A stretch of 52,540 nt of DNA from Bacteroidales bacterium. GTDB lineage: Bacteria > Bacteroidota > Bacteroidia > Bacteroidales > FEN-979. The stretch covers positions 1 to 52,540 of the forward strand of contig JADHVQ010000006.1 of NCBI GenBank assembly GCA_016783905.1, written 5' to 3'. The notes under the pieces are model-generated. The model did not search any database. It was not told where the DNA came from and worked only from the letters and a program-made list of their open reading frames with translations. Below are positions 6,657 through 14,908 of this stretch, in pieces (the first letter of the stretch is position 1; each line of letters starts with the position of its first letter). The position numbers and the translations under genes were made by a program.

Positions 6657-8966
6657 ATGACTGCTGCCAAAATTTTCGTAAAAGGACGGGTACAGGGTGT
6701 GGGTTTTCGTCCGTTCATTTTCAGGCTGGCTTCCGAATTGAAATTGTCGGGATGGGTGTTGAACACCAATGAAGGGGTTACGATATGGATCGAAGGAAAA
6801 GAAGGATCCCTGCAGCAATTCTCCCGTAATTTGAAGAACCAGGCCCCTGAAGCCGCCCGGCTCTCCTCCCTGAAATTTCGTAAAGAAAATCCTGAGGGGT
6901 ACCAGGGATTCGAGATACGGAACAGCCTCAACCTTTCTGACGAGATCACGGAGATCAGTCCGGATATCGCTGTATGTGATGCCTGTCTGGACGACATGAC
7001 CAAGCAGATGCATCGGCTGTCCTATCCCTTGATCAATTGTACCCATTGCGGCCCCCGGTTTACGATCATCCGGGATCTTCCGTATGACAGGCCGAATACC
7101 ACGATGGATATGTTCCCCATGTGCAAGGTTTGTGAAAAGGAATACAAAACGGTTACCGATCGTCGCTTTCATGCCCAACCCGTCGCCTGTAACAGGTGCG
7201 GTCCGAAATACGAAGCATGGGAGAAAGGGCGTAAGCTAACGGAATCGGTTGATGAGATCCTTCATCGGGCAGCAGGGATCATTAACCGGGGAGGTATTTT
7301 GGCAATCAAGGGAGTAGGAGGCTTCCACCTTGCCTGCGATGCCTTTAATCAGGAATCTGTACTATTGCTGAGGAGGAGAAAAGGCCGTGAAACCAAACCG
7401 CTGGCTGTCATGTTCAAAGATCATGAGACAGCAGCAAAGTATGTCCGGATTTCTTCTCGGGAGATGGCAAGCCTTCTATCGTGGCGTCGCCCCATTGCAT
7501 TGCTGAAATCCCTGGAAAAAGCAACTCCGGCCTTAGCTCCGGGATTGAACGAGGGATTATCCACCCAGGGAGTTCTGCTTCCCTACATGCCGTTTCATTA
7601 CCTTCTGATGGACAGGGTCCATACACCGGCCATTGTCCTGACCAGCGGAAATTTTTCAGAGGCCCCTATTCTTATTGAAAACAGTACTGCCCTGGATCAG
7701 TTTACGCGGCTGACAGATTTGGTCATCACACACCAGCGGGAGATCTACAACCGGATCGATGATAGTGTGGTGCGCATCATGGCAGGGAAGGAGCGTGTGT
7801 TGCGAAGAGCGCGGGGATATTGCCCCGATCCTGTCACAGTAAAGTCTGATGCAGAGGGTATTGTCGCCATGGGTGCCGAACTGGTGAACGGTTTTTGCAT
7901 GGGAAAGCGCAACCGTGCCTATCTCAGTCAGTATATCGGAGATCTGAAAAATCCTGAAACCCAGCAATTTTACCAGGAGACAATCGACCGGTTTATCCGC
8001 CTCTTCAGGATTGATCCCGGCATAATCGTCACCGATCTGCACCCGGAGTATTTTTCATCGAAATGGGGCATGGAGCTGATAGACCGTCTGACAGGATCAG
8101 GGAAACAGGTTGGGCATGAAACCGTACAGCATCATCATGCCCATATTGCATCCTGTATGGCAGAACACCGCCTCGACGAACGGGTGATCGGTGTGGCCTT
8201 TGACGGAACCGGGCTGGGAATCGACGGTCACATCTGGGGATCGGAATTTTTTGTAGCCGACCTGTATGGTTTTGAACGGATCAGCCATTTTGAGTACCTC
8301 CCGATGCCCGGTGGCGATAAAGCGGTAGAGGAGCCCTGGCGGATGGCACTCGCCTGTTTGCATCAGGCTTGTGGCGATGACCTGGATGAAACGGAGATTC
8401 CATTTCTGCAAAAAATAGGACAGACAAAACGGGAATGGATCCGGCAGATGATTGACAAACAGGTAAATACTCCCCTAACCTGCGGTGCCGGTCGTTACTT
8501 TGATGCCGTGGCTGCATTGCTGGGATTGTGTTACAAATCAGGGTATGAAGGCGAAGGCCCGATGAAACTGGAGGCGTTAACCCAAAAGGGAATCCGGGTG
8601 GAGTATCCGGTGGAACCGGGGGAGTCCGTCTCCTGGAATCCGGCTATCCGTGCCATTGTACAGGATATCCGAAACGGAGTTGATCCGGTACTGATAGCGA
8701 CAAAGTTTCATAATTCGCTAATCTTGGCTATCTTTGAAACGGTTTCCGGGATCCGGAATATTCACGGACTGAACAAGGTAATCCTGAGTGGTGGGGTTTT
8801 TCAAAACCGGTATCTGGTTGAACATCTGCTAAAACGACTGAAAGAGAATAAATTCAAAGTTTACATTCACGCTGTGGTTCCGCCCAACGATGGAGGAGTA
8901 GCTCTCGGGCAACTGGTGATCGCAGCCAAAAGAAGGGAAAAATATGTGTTTGGGAATACCCGCTAA
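6657..8966 (+). CDS. hypF: HypF, carbamoyltransferase for [NiFe]-hydrogenase CN ligand synthesis
   Basis: HypF converts carbamoyl phosphate and ATP to carbamoyl-AMP and passes the group to the C-terminal cysteine of HypE. The 769-residue protein shows all expected parts: an acylphosphatase domain with V-K-G-R-V-Q-G-V-G-F-R-P, two zinc fingers (C107, C110, C128, C131 and C156, C159, C178, C181), a YrdC-like domain, and a Kae1/TobZ-like domain with H-H-H-A-H. An in-frame GTG at 6642 exists, but ATG 6657 places the acylphosphatase motif at the usual distance from the N-terminus. hypC starts inside its last 23 bases, indicating translational coupling. Confidence 0.96.
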   Translation: MTAAKIFVKGRVQGVGFRPFIFRLASELKLSGWVLNTNEGVTIWIEGKEGSLQQFSRNLKNQAPEAARLSSLKFRKENPEGYQGFEIRNSLNLSDEITEISPDIAVCDACLDDMTKQMHRLSYPLINCTHCGPRFTIIRDLPYDRPNTTMDMFPMCKVCEKEYKTVTDRRFHAQPVACNRCGPKYEAWEKGRKLTESVDEILHRAAGIINRGGILAIKGVGGFHLACDAFNQESVLLLRRRKGRETKPLAVMFKDHETAAKYVRISSREMASLLSWRRPIALLKSLEKATPALAPGLNEGLSTQGVLLPYMPFHYLLMDRVHTPAIVLTSGNFSEAPILIENSTALDQFTRLTDLVITHQREIYNRIDDSVVRIMAGKERVLRRARGYCPDPVTVKSDAEGIVAMGAELVNGFCMGKRNRAYLSQYIGDLKNPETQQFYQETIDRFIRLFRIDPGIIVTDLHPEYFSSKWGMELIDRLTGSGKQVGHETVQHHHAHIASCMAEHRLDERVIGVAFDGTGLGIDGHIWGSEFFVADLYGFERISHFEYLPMPGGDKAVEEPWRMALACLHQACGDDLDETEIPFLQKIGQTKREWIRQMIDKQVNTPLTCGAGRYFDAVAALLGLCYKSGYEGEGPMKLEALTQKGIRVEYPVEPGESVSWNPAIRAIVQDIRNGVDPVLIATKFHNSLILAIFETVSGIRNIHGLNKVILSGGVFQNRYLVEHLLKRLKENKFKVYIHAVVPPNDGGVALGQLVIAAKRREKYVFGNTR

Positions 8967-9192
8967 AGTGATCCGCGTGGAAAACGACAGGGCCCTGGTC
9001 TCTATTGGAGAGATTGAATACGAGGCCAACATCGGGCTTCTGGAAGAGGTGAAGCCGGGTGATTACATCATTCTCCATACCGGTTTTGGCATCGAGAAGG
9101 TGAATGAGGCTGAAGCAGCCGAGACCATGCGATTGATCCGGGAGATAGAACAAGGATTACCTGAGAAACAGGATGGAACTATTCAGTCATAA
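8944..9192 (+). CDS. hypC: HypC, hydrogenase maturation chaperone
   Basis: This 82-residue protein begins M-C-L-G-I-P-A-K-V, the invariant HypC/HupF start with the essential Cys2 that binds the Fe(CN)2CO unit together with HypD and delivers it to the hydrogenase large subunit precursor. The OB-fold length is normal. The gene overlaps hypF by 23 bases and hypD by 20, so the three are tightly co-translated. Confidence 0.96.
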   Translation: MCLGIPAKVIRVENDRALVSIGEIEYEANIGLLEEVKPGDYIILHTGFGIEKVNEAEAAETMRLIREIEQGLPEKQDGTIQS

Positions 9193-10261
9193 CCATCTCA
9201 GGAACAGGGAAGCCATCCGGAAACTGGCTGACGAGATTCAATCGGTTTCCAAAAAGCCTGTCCGTTTGATGGAGGTTTGCGGTGGCCATTCCATGGCTAT
9301 TTACCGGTTTGGCATCAAAAGCCTGCTTCCCGCTACCATCGAATTACTCTCAGGACCCGGTTGTCCGGTGTGTGTGTCCAGCCAGCAATACCTGGATGGT
9401 TGCCTGGAGTTGAGCCGCCAAAAAGATGTCATGATCGCTACCTATGGGGACCTGATCCGGGTACCAGGATCAAGCTCCTCACTGGAGAGGGAACGAAGTC
9501 GGGGCGCAGATATTCATATCGTTTACTCCGTGACGGAAGCTATTTCGCTGGCCCGGAAAAATCCGGAGAAGAAGGTGGTTTTCCTGGGCATTGGTTTCGA
9601 AACCACAGCGCCCGCCAGCGCTTACGCGGTACTTCAGGCCAGGAATCAAGGGCTGCAGAATTTCTTCCTCTTCAGCGCACACAAAGTGATGCCACCGGCT
9701 CTCCGGGCCCTGGTGGATGAACATCTGAAGATCGATGGATTCATTGCCCCGGGACATGTCAGTTCCATCACAGGTACAGAGATCTACCGGTTTCTTTCCG
9801 AACAGTACGGGAAAGGGGTTGTGGTTTCCGGGTTCGAACCCCTGGATCTGATGCAATCCATCCTACTGCTGGTCCGGCAAGCGGAGAGGGCGGAACCAGC
9901 CGTGGAGAATCAGTACAAACGGGTAGTCAGGCCGGAGGGTAACCGGAAAGCGTTGGGGTTGCTTGACACTGTATTTGAACTGGCTGATGATCACTGGAGA
10001 GGGTTGGGAATAATCCCGTTGAGCGGACTTCAGCTCCGGGATGAATATTCCCGTTGGGATGCCCGGAAACACTTCGAATTGCCTGCCTCTGCCTGGAAAG
10101 AGCCGGCAGGATGTATCTGCGGGGAGATCCTAAAGGGATTGAAAACACCAAAGGAATGCCCGCTGTTTGACCGCACCTGTACCCCAGCCAACCCCATAGG
10201 CGCTTGCATGGTATCTAGTGAAGGAAGTTGTGCGATCGTATATAAATACAACAGGAACTGA
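9173..10261 (+). CDS. hypD: HypD, iron-sulfur scaffold for Fe(CN)2CO assembly
   Basis: The 362-residue protein carries the HypD signatures E-V-C-G-G-H (C36) and G-P-G-C-P-V-C (C64, C67). It also has the C-terminal cysteine-rich region, from G-C-I-C-G to G-S-C, that holds a [4Fe-4S] cluster. With HypC it assembles the iron ligands using the cyanide made by HypE and HypF. Its stop codon shares a base with the hypE start codon (TGATG). Confidence 0.96.
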   Translation: MELFSHNHLRNREAIRKLADEIQSVSKKPVRLMEVCGGHSMAIYRFGIKSLLPATIELLSGPGCPVCVSSQQYLDGCLELSRQKDVMIATYGDLIRVPGSSSSLERERSRGADIHIVYSVTEAISLARKNPEKKVVFLGIGFETTAPASAYAVLQARNQGLQNFFLFSAHKVMPPALRALVDEHLKIDGFIAPGHVSSITGTEIYRFLSEQYGKGVVVSGFEPLDLMQSILLLVRQAERAEPAVENQYKRVVRPEGNRKALGLLDTVFELADDHWRGLGIIPLSGLQLRDEYSRWDARKHFELPASAWKEPAGCICGEILKGLKTPKECPLFDRTCTPANPIGACMVSSEGSCAIVYKYNRN

Positions 10262-11277
10262 TGGAAGAACCACGAATTATGCTGGCTCATGGAGGAGGTG
10301 GTTCCCTGATGAACGATCTGATCCGGAACCTTTTTATCCGTTATTTCGCAAATCCCGTTCTCTCGGAGCAGTCCGATTCGGCTGTAGTGAGGTTACCTGG
10401 CGACAGGATCTCCTTTACCACCGACTCCTTCGTGGTGGATCCCATTTTTTTCCCCGGTGGAGATATCGGCAAGCTGGCCGTTTGCGGAACCCTGAACGAT
10501 CTGGCTGTCTCCGGCGCCAGGCCGCTTTACCTGAGCGTCTCTTTTATTCTGGAAGAAGGATTGCTGCTCAGTGACCTGGAACGGATTGTTCAGTCGATGG
10601 CTGAAACTGTTGCACAGGCAGGGGTATCCATCGTAGCCGGAGATACCAAAGTGGTCCCGAAAGGGAAAGGCGACAAGGTTTTTATTACGACTACCGGACT
10701 TGGATTTCTCCCGGAAGAGTTTGTGGAGATTTCGTCAGGAAACACGATCCGGCCCGGAGATATCATTCTGGTGAACGGTTCACTGGGCGACCACGGCATC
10801 GCGGTCCTTCTTCAGCGGGAGTCGTTTCAGTTTCATTCGTCGATTCAATCCGACTGTGCCGATCTTTATTCAGTGATCAGGGAAGTCCTGGAAGTTTGCC
10901 CAACGGTGCGATTCATGCGGGACGCTACCCGCGGGGGCTTGGCGACCGTGTTGTGCGAGGTGGCGGAGAAACGGAGATTTGGCATCGAACTGGACGAAGA
11001 GCAGATCCCGGTTCATCCTGCGGTGGCCGAAGCCTGTGAAATGCTGGGCATGGATCCTTTGTACATAGCCAACGAAGGGAAAGTGGTACTGGTAGTCCCG
11101 GAAAAGGATGCCAAAAAGGTGCTGGAGGTGATGCGCAATCATCCGTTGGGATCCAATGCTGCATGGGTTGGGAGGGTCACGGGAGAATATCCGGGAAAAG
11201 TGATCATGAAAACAAAATTGGGTGGAACCCGTTGGATCGATTACCTGACGGGAGACCAGCTGCCGAGGATATGTTAA
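10261..11277 (+). CDS. hypE: HypE, thiocarbamate dehydratase for CN ligand synthesis
   Basis: This 338-residue PurM/AIR-synthase family protein ends with the diagnostic P-R-I-C. The terminal cysteine is carbamoylated by HypF and then dehydrated with ATP to thiocyanate. The N-terminal H-G-G-G-G and the D-A-T-R-G-G-L ATP-binding motif are present. A repeat-filled gap of 95 bases separates it from hypA. Confidence 0.96.
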   Translation: MEEPRIMLAHGGGGSLMNDLIRNLFIRYFANPVLSEQSDSAVVRLPGDRISFTTDSFVVDPIFFPGGDIGKLAVCGTLNDLAVSGARPLYLSVSFILEEGLLLSDLERIVQSMAETVAQAGVSIVAGDTKVVPKGKGDKVFITTTGLGFLPEEFVEISSGNTIRPGDIILVNGSLGDHGIAVLLQRESFQFHSSIQSDCADLYSVIREVLEVCPTVRFMRDATRGGLATVLCEVAEKRRFGIELDEEQIPVHPAVAEACEMLGMDPLYIANEGKVVLVVPEKDAKKVLEVMRNHPLGSNAAWVGRVTGEYPGKVIMKTKLGGTRWIDYLTGDQLPRIC

Positions 11278-11327
11278 TTGCCATTTATTGCACATGAATT
11301 GCACAAGAATTGCCATAAATTGTTGCA
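11277..11327. repeat. ATTGCACA-type intergenic repeat, copy 1
   Basis: Imperfect tandem words of the form ATTGCACA(A/T)GA follow the hypE stop codon and end in ATTGCCATAAATTG. The same word family and the same ending recur at 41173-41230 and 47995-48042. Confidence 0.7.
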
Positions 11328-11329
11328 TA

Positions 11330-11358
11330 CCGGCATCCGGTATCCGGCATCCGGCATC
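11330..11358. repeat. CCGGCATC/CCGGTATC short tandem repeat
   Basis: About three and a half copies of an 8-base word (CCGGCATC with one CCGGTATC variant) lie just before hypA. A related ATCCGGCATC stands at about 49580. Confidence 0.7.
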
Positions 11359-11372
11359 AAGAATATAATCTC

Positions 11373-11714
11373 ATGCACGAATTATCCATAGCCTTAAACA
11401 TCCTTGACATCGTTCAGGAGGAGTGCCGGAAAGCGGATTCTGCCACGGTCACAGAGGTGGTCATCCGTGTTGGGACGTTGAGTGGTGTTGATACCCAGGC
11501 GCTAACCACTTGCTTACATGTGGCTTCGCGGGAGACCCTGATGCAGGATGCCTGCATCAGGATCGACCGGCAGCAGGGAAGAGGCTTTTGTGCCGGATGT
11601 CAGCAAGAGTTTGACATGGAGGATATTTTAACTCCTTGTCCGGAATGCTATCAGCCGGCTACCGACTTACGGGAGGGGCAGGAGATGCTGATCGAGTCGA
11701 TCATAGTTGATTAA
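11373..11714 (+). CDS. hypA: HypA, nickel insertion metallochaperone
   Basis: The 113-residue protein begins M-H-E-L-S-I-A with the nickel-binding His2, and has the zinc site C73-x2-C76 / C89-x2-C92. It delivers nickel, with HypB, to the hydrogenase large subunit. It is separated from hypE by repeats but points the same way and probably belongs to the same transcript. Its last four bases overlap the end of the convergent cupin gene. Confidence 0.95.
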   Translation: MHELSIALNILDIVQEECRKADSATVTEVVIRVGTLSGVDTQALTTCLHVASRETLMQDACIRIDRQQGRGFCAGCQQEFDMEDILTPCPECYQPATDLREGQEMLIESIIVD

Positions 11715-12127
11715 TGGGTGGTTTTTGCTGCGATATAAATGTATTTCAGTGGGGTAGAGCCGATTGCGATCAGATTATGCTCCGTATGTGGCGGGCAATA
11801 GGCAATCATACCGTGACCGACTTTCAATGTCTCCCCGTTCGTGATGATCATCTCACCTTCCCCTTCCAGAAAAACAATGATCTCTTCGTATTCTTCTGAG
11901 TTATGGGTTCCGACCGATTGCCCGGTCTTTAGCGTCACCAGTCCGGAGTGCATGGATACGGTTTCAGGCGCCCCATGGAAGATCTCCTGGTAATCGGATG
12001 ATAACAGGTTTAATGGAATCACTCTGGGTTGCGGTTTTACAGAAATGGTATCAGGCTGTTGGGCAAGAAGCAATAGGGGTGATACCGAAAATGCAATCCC
12101 TATTAGCAGAGTTAACAGGTTTTTCAT
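11711..12127 (-). CDS. Secreted cupin-domain protein
   Basis: This 138-residue protein has a signal peptide (about residues 1-22, ending L-L-A-Q). A single cupin barrel follows, with G-x-x-x-G-T-H-N-S-E-E-Y-E-E and G-x-x-x-Y-C-P-P-H-T-E-H-N, so a metal-binding His/Glu set is plausible. Small cupins of this type bind ligands or catalyse diverse reactions, and the substrate cannot be deduced. It sits inside the hyp cluster on the opposite strand, converging on hypA and diverging from hypB. No link to hydrogenase maturation is evident. Confidence 0.8.
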   Translation of the reverse strand: MKNLLTLLIGIAFSVSPLLLLAQQPDTISVKPQPRVIPLNLLSSDYQEIFHGAPETVSMHSGLVTLKTGQSVGTHNSEEYEEIIVFLEGEGEMIITNGETLKVGHGMIAYCPPHTEHNLIAIGSTPLKYIYIAAKTTH

Positions 12128-12283
12128 GAGTCAGATGTTAGATAGTAGATATAATTTTTTTTACTGATATATGCGCAAATATACTATATTTTGAAATCAT
12201 GCAAATCAGAATATAAGATTCTCAGGGTATTCCTTACGGGAAAAGTTTGTACTTTTATCTGTTCAAATGAAAATCCCAATCCT

Positions 12284-13072
12284 ATGTGCGAAACCTGCGG
12301 CTGCGGCGAAATACCTGAACGTAATAATCGTAACAATCGTTACGACCGTTACGATCATCACGATCATCACGGTTATCACGACCATGACCACGAACATCTT
12401 CCCGACGGCCGGGTGATCCGGATCCAGAAAGATATCCTGGGAGAGAATAACCTTGTTGCCGAACGGAACCGGGGATTCCTGGAAGCGAAACGAGCCATCT
12501 GTTTCAACATCGTTGGCTCCCCCGGATCGGGGAAGACTACCCTCCTGGAACGAACCTGCAGGGACCTTGGGAAAGAGCAGACGTTTTATGTGATCGAAGG
12601 AGACCAGCAGAGCTCACTCGATGCCGAGCGGATCAAAACAACCGGCGTGAAGGCGATCCAGATCAACACGGAATATGGTTGCCACCTGGATGCAGCGATG
12701 GTCAACAAAGCGCTGAAGGAGCTGGAGGTAAAGGAGAAGGGCATCATATTCATTGAAAACGTGGGAAACCTGGTTTGTCCGGCCATGTTCGACCTGGGTG
12801 AAACAAAACGGATTGTCATCTATAGTGTGACAGAGGGGAACGACAAACCACTCAAGTATCCTTATATGTTCCGGTCGGCCCACCTGGCCGTGATCACCAA
12901 AACTGACCTCATTCCCTATGTCGATTTTGACCTGGACAGAGCCCGGGTTGATATCCGGAAAACACATCCGGGAATAGAGGTGATTGAACTCTCTGTGAAG
13001 AGTGGCGAGGGGCTGGAGAACTGGTATGACTGGCTGAAGGAAGAGGGAAGAGGGAAAAGGACTGAAGACTGA
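12284..13072 (+). CDS. hypB: HypB, GTPase for nickel insertion, with His-rich region
   Basis: HypB binds nickel and hydrolyses GTP to drive nickel insertion with HypA. The chosen ATG gives the classical M-C-E-T-C-G-C-G-E start, a high-affinity nickel site; an upstream in-frame ATG at 12191 would add 31 unlikely residues. The protein has 262 residues, a Walker A motif G-S-P-G-S-G-K-T-T at 78-86, and a His-rich stretch (eight His between residues 25 and 38) suited to nickel storage. That stretch is encoded by degenerate tandem words that also occur intergenically near tig. Its last codons run into a GACTGA tandem repeat. It lies apart from hypA, behind the cupin gene. Confidence 0.95.
   Translation: MCETCGCGEIPERNNRNNRYDRYDHHDHHGYHDHDHEHLPDGRVIRIQKDILGENNLVAERNRGFLEAKRAICFNIVGSPGSGKTTLLERTCRDLGKEQTFYVIEGDQQSSLDAERIKTTGVKAIQINTEYGCHLDAAMVNKALKELEVKEKGIIFIENVGNLVCPAMFDLGETKRIVIYSVTEGNDKPLKYPYMFRSAHLAVITKTDLIPYVDFDLDRARVDIRKTHPGIEVIELSVKSGEGLENWYDWLKEEGRGKRTED
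12311..12396. repeat. Degenerate CGTTACGA / GATCATCAC repeat inside hypB
   Basis: Imperfect 9-12 base words encode the Asn/Arg/Tyr-rich and then His/Asp-rich linker of HypB. The 13-mer CGACCGTTACGAT at 12343-12355 recurs exactly at 36469-36481. Confidence 0.6.
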
Positions 13073-13100
13073 GGACTGAAGACTGAGGACTGCGGACTGA
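13059..13100. repeat. GACTGA(A/G) tandem repeat at the hypB 3' end
   Basis: About six copies of a 7-base word (GACTGAA or GACTGAG) span the last codons of hypB and the gap to truA. The inverse word set (CAGTCCTCAG, CAGTCCGCAG) is found at 41229-41284. Confidence 0.75.
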
Positions 13101-13103
13101 ATC

Positions 13104-13919
13104 ATGAACCACAGATATTTCATAAAACTTGCCTTTGACGGTACCCGCTACCATGGGTGGCAAATCCAGAAGAATGCGCGAACGGTGCAGCAGGTATTGG
13201 GTGATGCATGTTCGATGATCCTGCGGGAACCGGTTAAGCTCACGGGGTGCGGGCGAACAGATACGGGGGTGCATGCCCGCGAGTTTTATGCTCATTTTGA
13301 GACCGCCCGCCAACTGGCTGAAGAGGAGCGTCAAAAGCTGGTTTATCAACTGAACAGCTTTCTGGAGAGTGACCTTGCTGTGTATGATTGTTTTCCTGTC
13401 AAACCAAGAGTTCATGCCCGGTTCAGTGCAACGGCCAGGACCTATCAATACGTAATAACCCGGTTCAAAGATCCCTTCCAGGTTCATTATTCATACTATC
13501 TCTTTGGAGATCTGGATCTTGACATGATGAATCAGGGGGCAGTATTTCTGCTCTCCATCAGTGATTTCACCTCCTTTTCCAAAGTGAACACGGATACCAG
13601 AACCAACATTTGCAGGATTACCTATGCGAATTGGGAACAAACAGGAGATAAGCTGGTGTTTACAATCCGGGCTGACCGTTTCCTGCGAAATATGGTTCGT
13701 GCCATGGTGGGGACGTTGCTGGATTTGGGTGCCGGCAAGATCACCTTCGACGAATTCAGGCAGGTGGTAGCAAGTAAAAATCGCTCTGACGCAGGGGAAT
13801 CAGTACCGGCTTGCGGATTGTTTCTGGTGAAAGTCGATTACCCGGAGTTGGATTTGACAGAACAGTGTTCTATTGTAGCAGATTATTTGGAAAAACTCCG
13901 GATATTTTCAAACTGGTAA
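13104..13919 (+). CDS. truA: tRNA pseudouridine(38-40) synthase TruA
   Basis: TruA isomerises uridines 38-40 in the anticodon arm of many tRNAs. This 271-residue protein has the family start Y-F-I-K-L-A-F-D-G-T-x-Y-x-G-W-Q and the catalytic motif G-R-T-D-T-G-V-H-A with Asp53. The length is normal. It begins right after the GACTGA repeat. Its last 37 bases overlap the end of the convergent WG-repeat gene. Confidence 0.95.
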   Translation: MNHRYFIKLAFDGTRYHGWQIQKNARTVQQVLGDACSMILREPVKLTGCGRTDTGVHAREFYAHFETARQLAEEERQKLVYQLNSFLESDLAVYDCFPVKPRVHARFSATARTYQYVITRFKDPFQVHYSYYLFGDLDLDMMNQGAVFLLSISDFTSFSKVNTDTRTNICRITYANWEQTGDKLVFTIRADRFLRNMVRAMVGTLLDLGAGKITFDEFRQVVASKNRSDAGESVPACGLFLVKVDYPELDLTEQCSIVADYLEKLRIFSNW

Positions 13920-14908
13920 GGGATTACCAGCGTTCCGCTTTTATCGACAAAACCCCATTGAGCCCCATTATATACTGCAGCCAGTCCGCACTGAAACGGT
14001 TCTACCTTCACCCACTGATATGGGATGACAACATGTCCGAAGAGGTCCATGAATCCCCATTTTTTATCCGGGGAGGTAGCAGCTATCATCAATTCCGAAG
14101 CATACCTGTTATTGCTCCATTCTGCCACCCCGGAAACCTTTTGAATGGTGGGTTCTATGATCCAATCCCCCTGCTTGTTGATGTATCCCCATTGGTCATC
14201 CAACCTGACGCATGCAAGCCCTTCTGAGAAGTTGCCGGCATGTTCAAATGTTGCCGGAATCACCATGGAACCGGTTTTATCGATATAGCCCCAGGTCTTT
14301 CCAACCCTGACCCGGGCCAACCCCTCTGAGAAATCCCGTGCATTGTCAAACTGAGGTTCAATGACCATCTTGCCGTCCTGGTTGATAAAACCTACTTTCT
14401 TTCCGGTTTTAACCCGGGCCAGTCCCTGGTGGAAAGGTTCCGCATGCTCATACTTCGGCTCCACCAGCCACTTTCCATACTGGTCAATGTAGCCCCAGAG
14501 TTTTCCTACCCTCACGCCCGCCACCCCTTCACTGAAGTTCTGGGCTCCATTGAATTGCGAAGGGACGACGACCTCTCCGGTGTTGTTGATGAATCCCCAC
14601 AGGTCATTCTTGCCATCGGGTCTCACCCTGGCCAATCCTTCGCTGAACGGTTCGGCACGGATAAACTGTTCGGGAATTTTAAATGTTCCGGTGGCATCAA
14701 CATACCCGTAAAGTTTTCCCGTTCTGGCGCTTGCCAGCCCGTCGGAGAACTGCCAGGCTTGTTTGAATTGAGGGGCAATCGCAAACTCCCCTTTTGTGTT
14801 GATATATCCCCAGTTTTCACCTGGTTTTACTGGGGCCAGGCACTGCTGTGCATCGAGGTGCGGCAATGAAATGACCAGGCAAGTAAGTAAAAAAATCACA
14901 TTTTTCAT
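13883..14908 (-). CDS. Secreted WG-repeat protein
   Basis: The 341-residue protein has a signal peptide (about 1-20) followed by roughly eight to nine WG repeats of about 35 residues (W-G-Y-I-N/D ... G ... P-x-F ... A ... F-S-E-G-L-A). WG repeats form beta-structures on exported proteins and have no known catalytic role. The start overlaps the end of the transketolase gene by four bases (ATGA), suggesting the same transcript. Its function is unknown. Confidence 0.88.
   Translation of the reverse strand: MKNVIFLLTCLVISLPHLDAQQCLAPVKPGENWGYINTKGEFAIAPQFKQAWQFSDGLASARTGKLYGYVDATGTFKIPEQFIRAEPFSEGLARVRPDGKNDLWGFINNTGEVVVPSQFNGAQNFSEGVAGVRVGKLWGYIDQYGKWLVEPKYEHAEPFHQGLARVKTGKKVGFINQDGKMVIEPQFDNARDFSEGLARVRVGKTWGYIDKTGSMVIPATFEHAGNFSEGLACVRLDDQWGYINKQGDWIIEPTIQKVSGVAEWSNNRYASELMIAATSPDKKWGFMDLFGHVVIPYQWVKVEPFQCGLAAVYNGAQWGFVDKSGTLVIPYQFENIRSFSK

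Noticed and set aside
12191-12283. Upstream start for hypB at 12191
   Set aside because: The 31 extra residues have no counterpart in HypB, whose N-terminal M-C-E-T-C-G-C-G motif begins at 12284.
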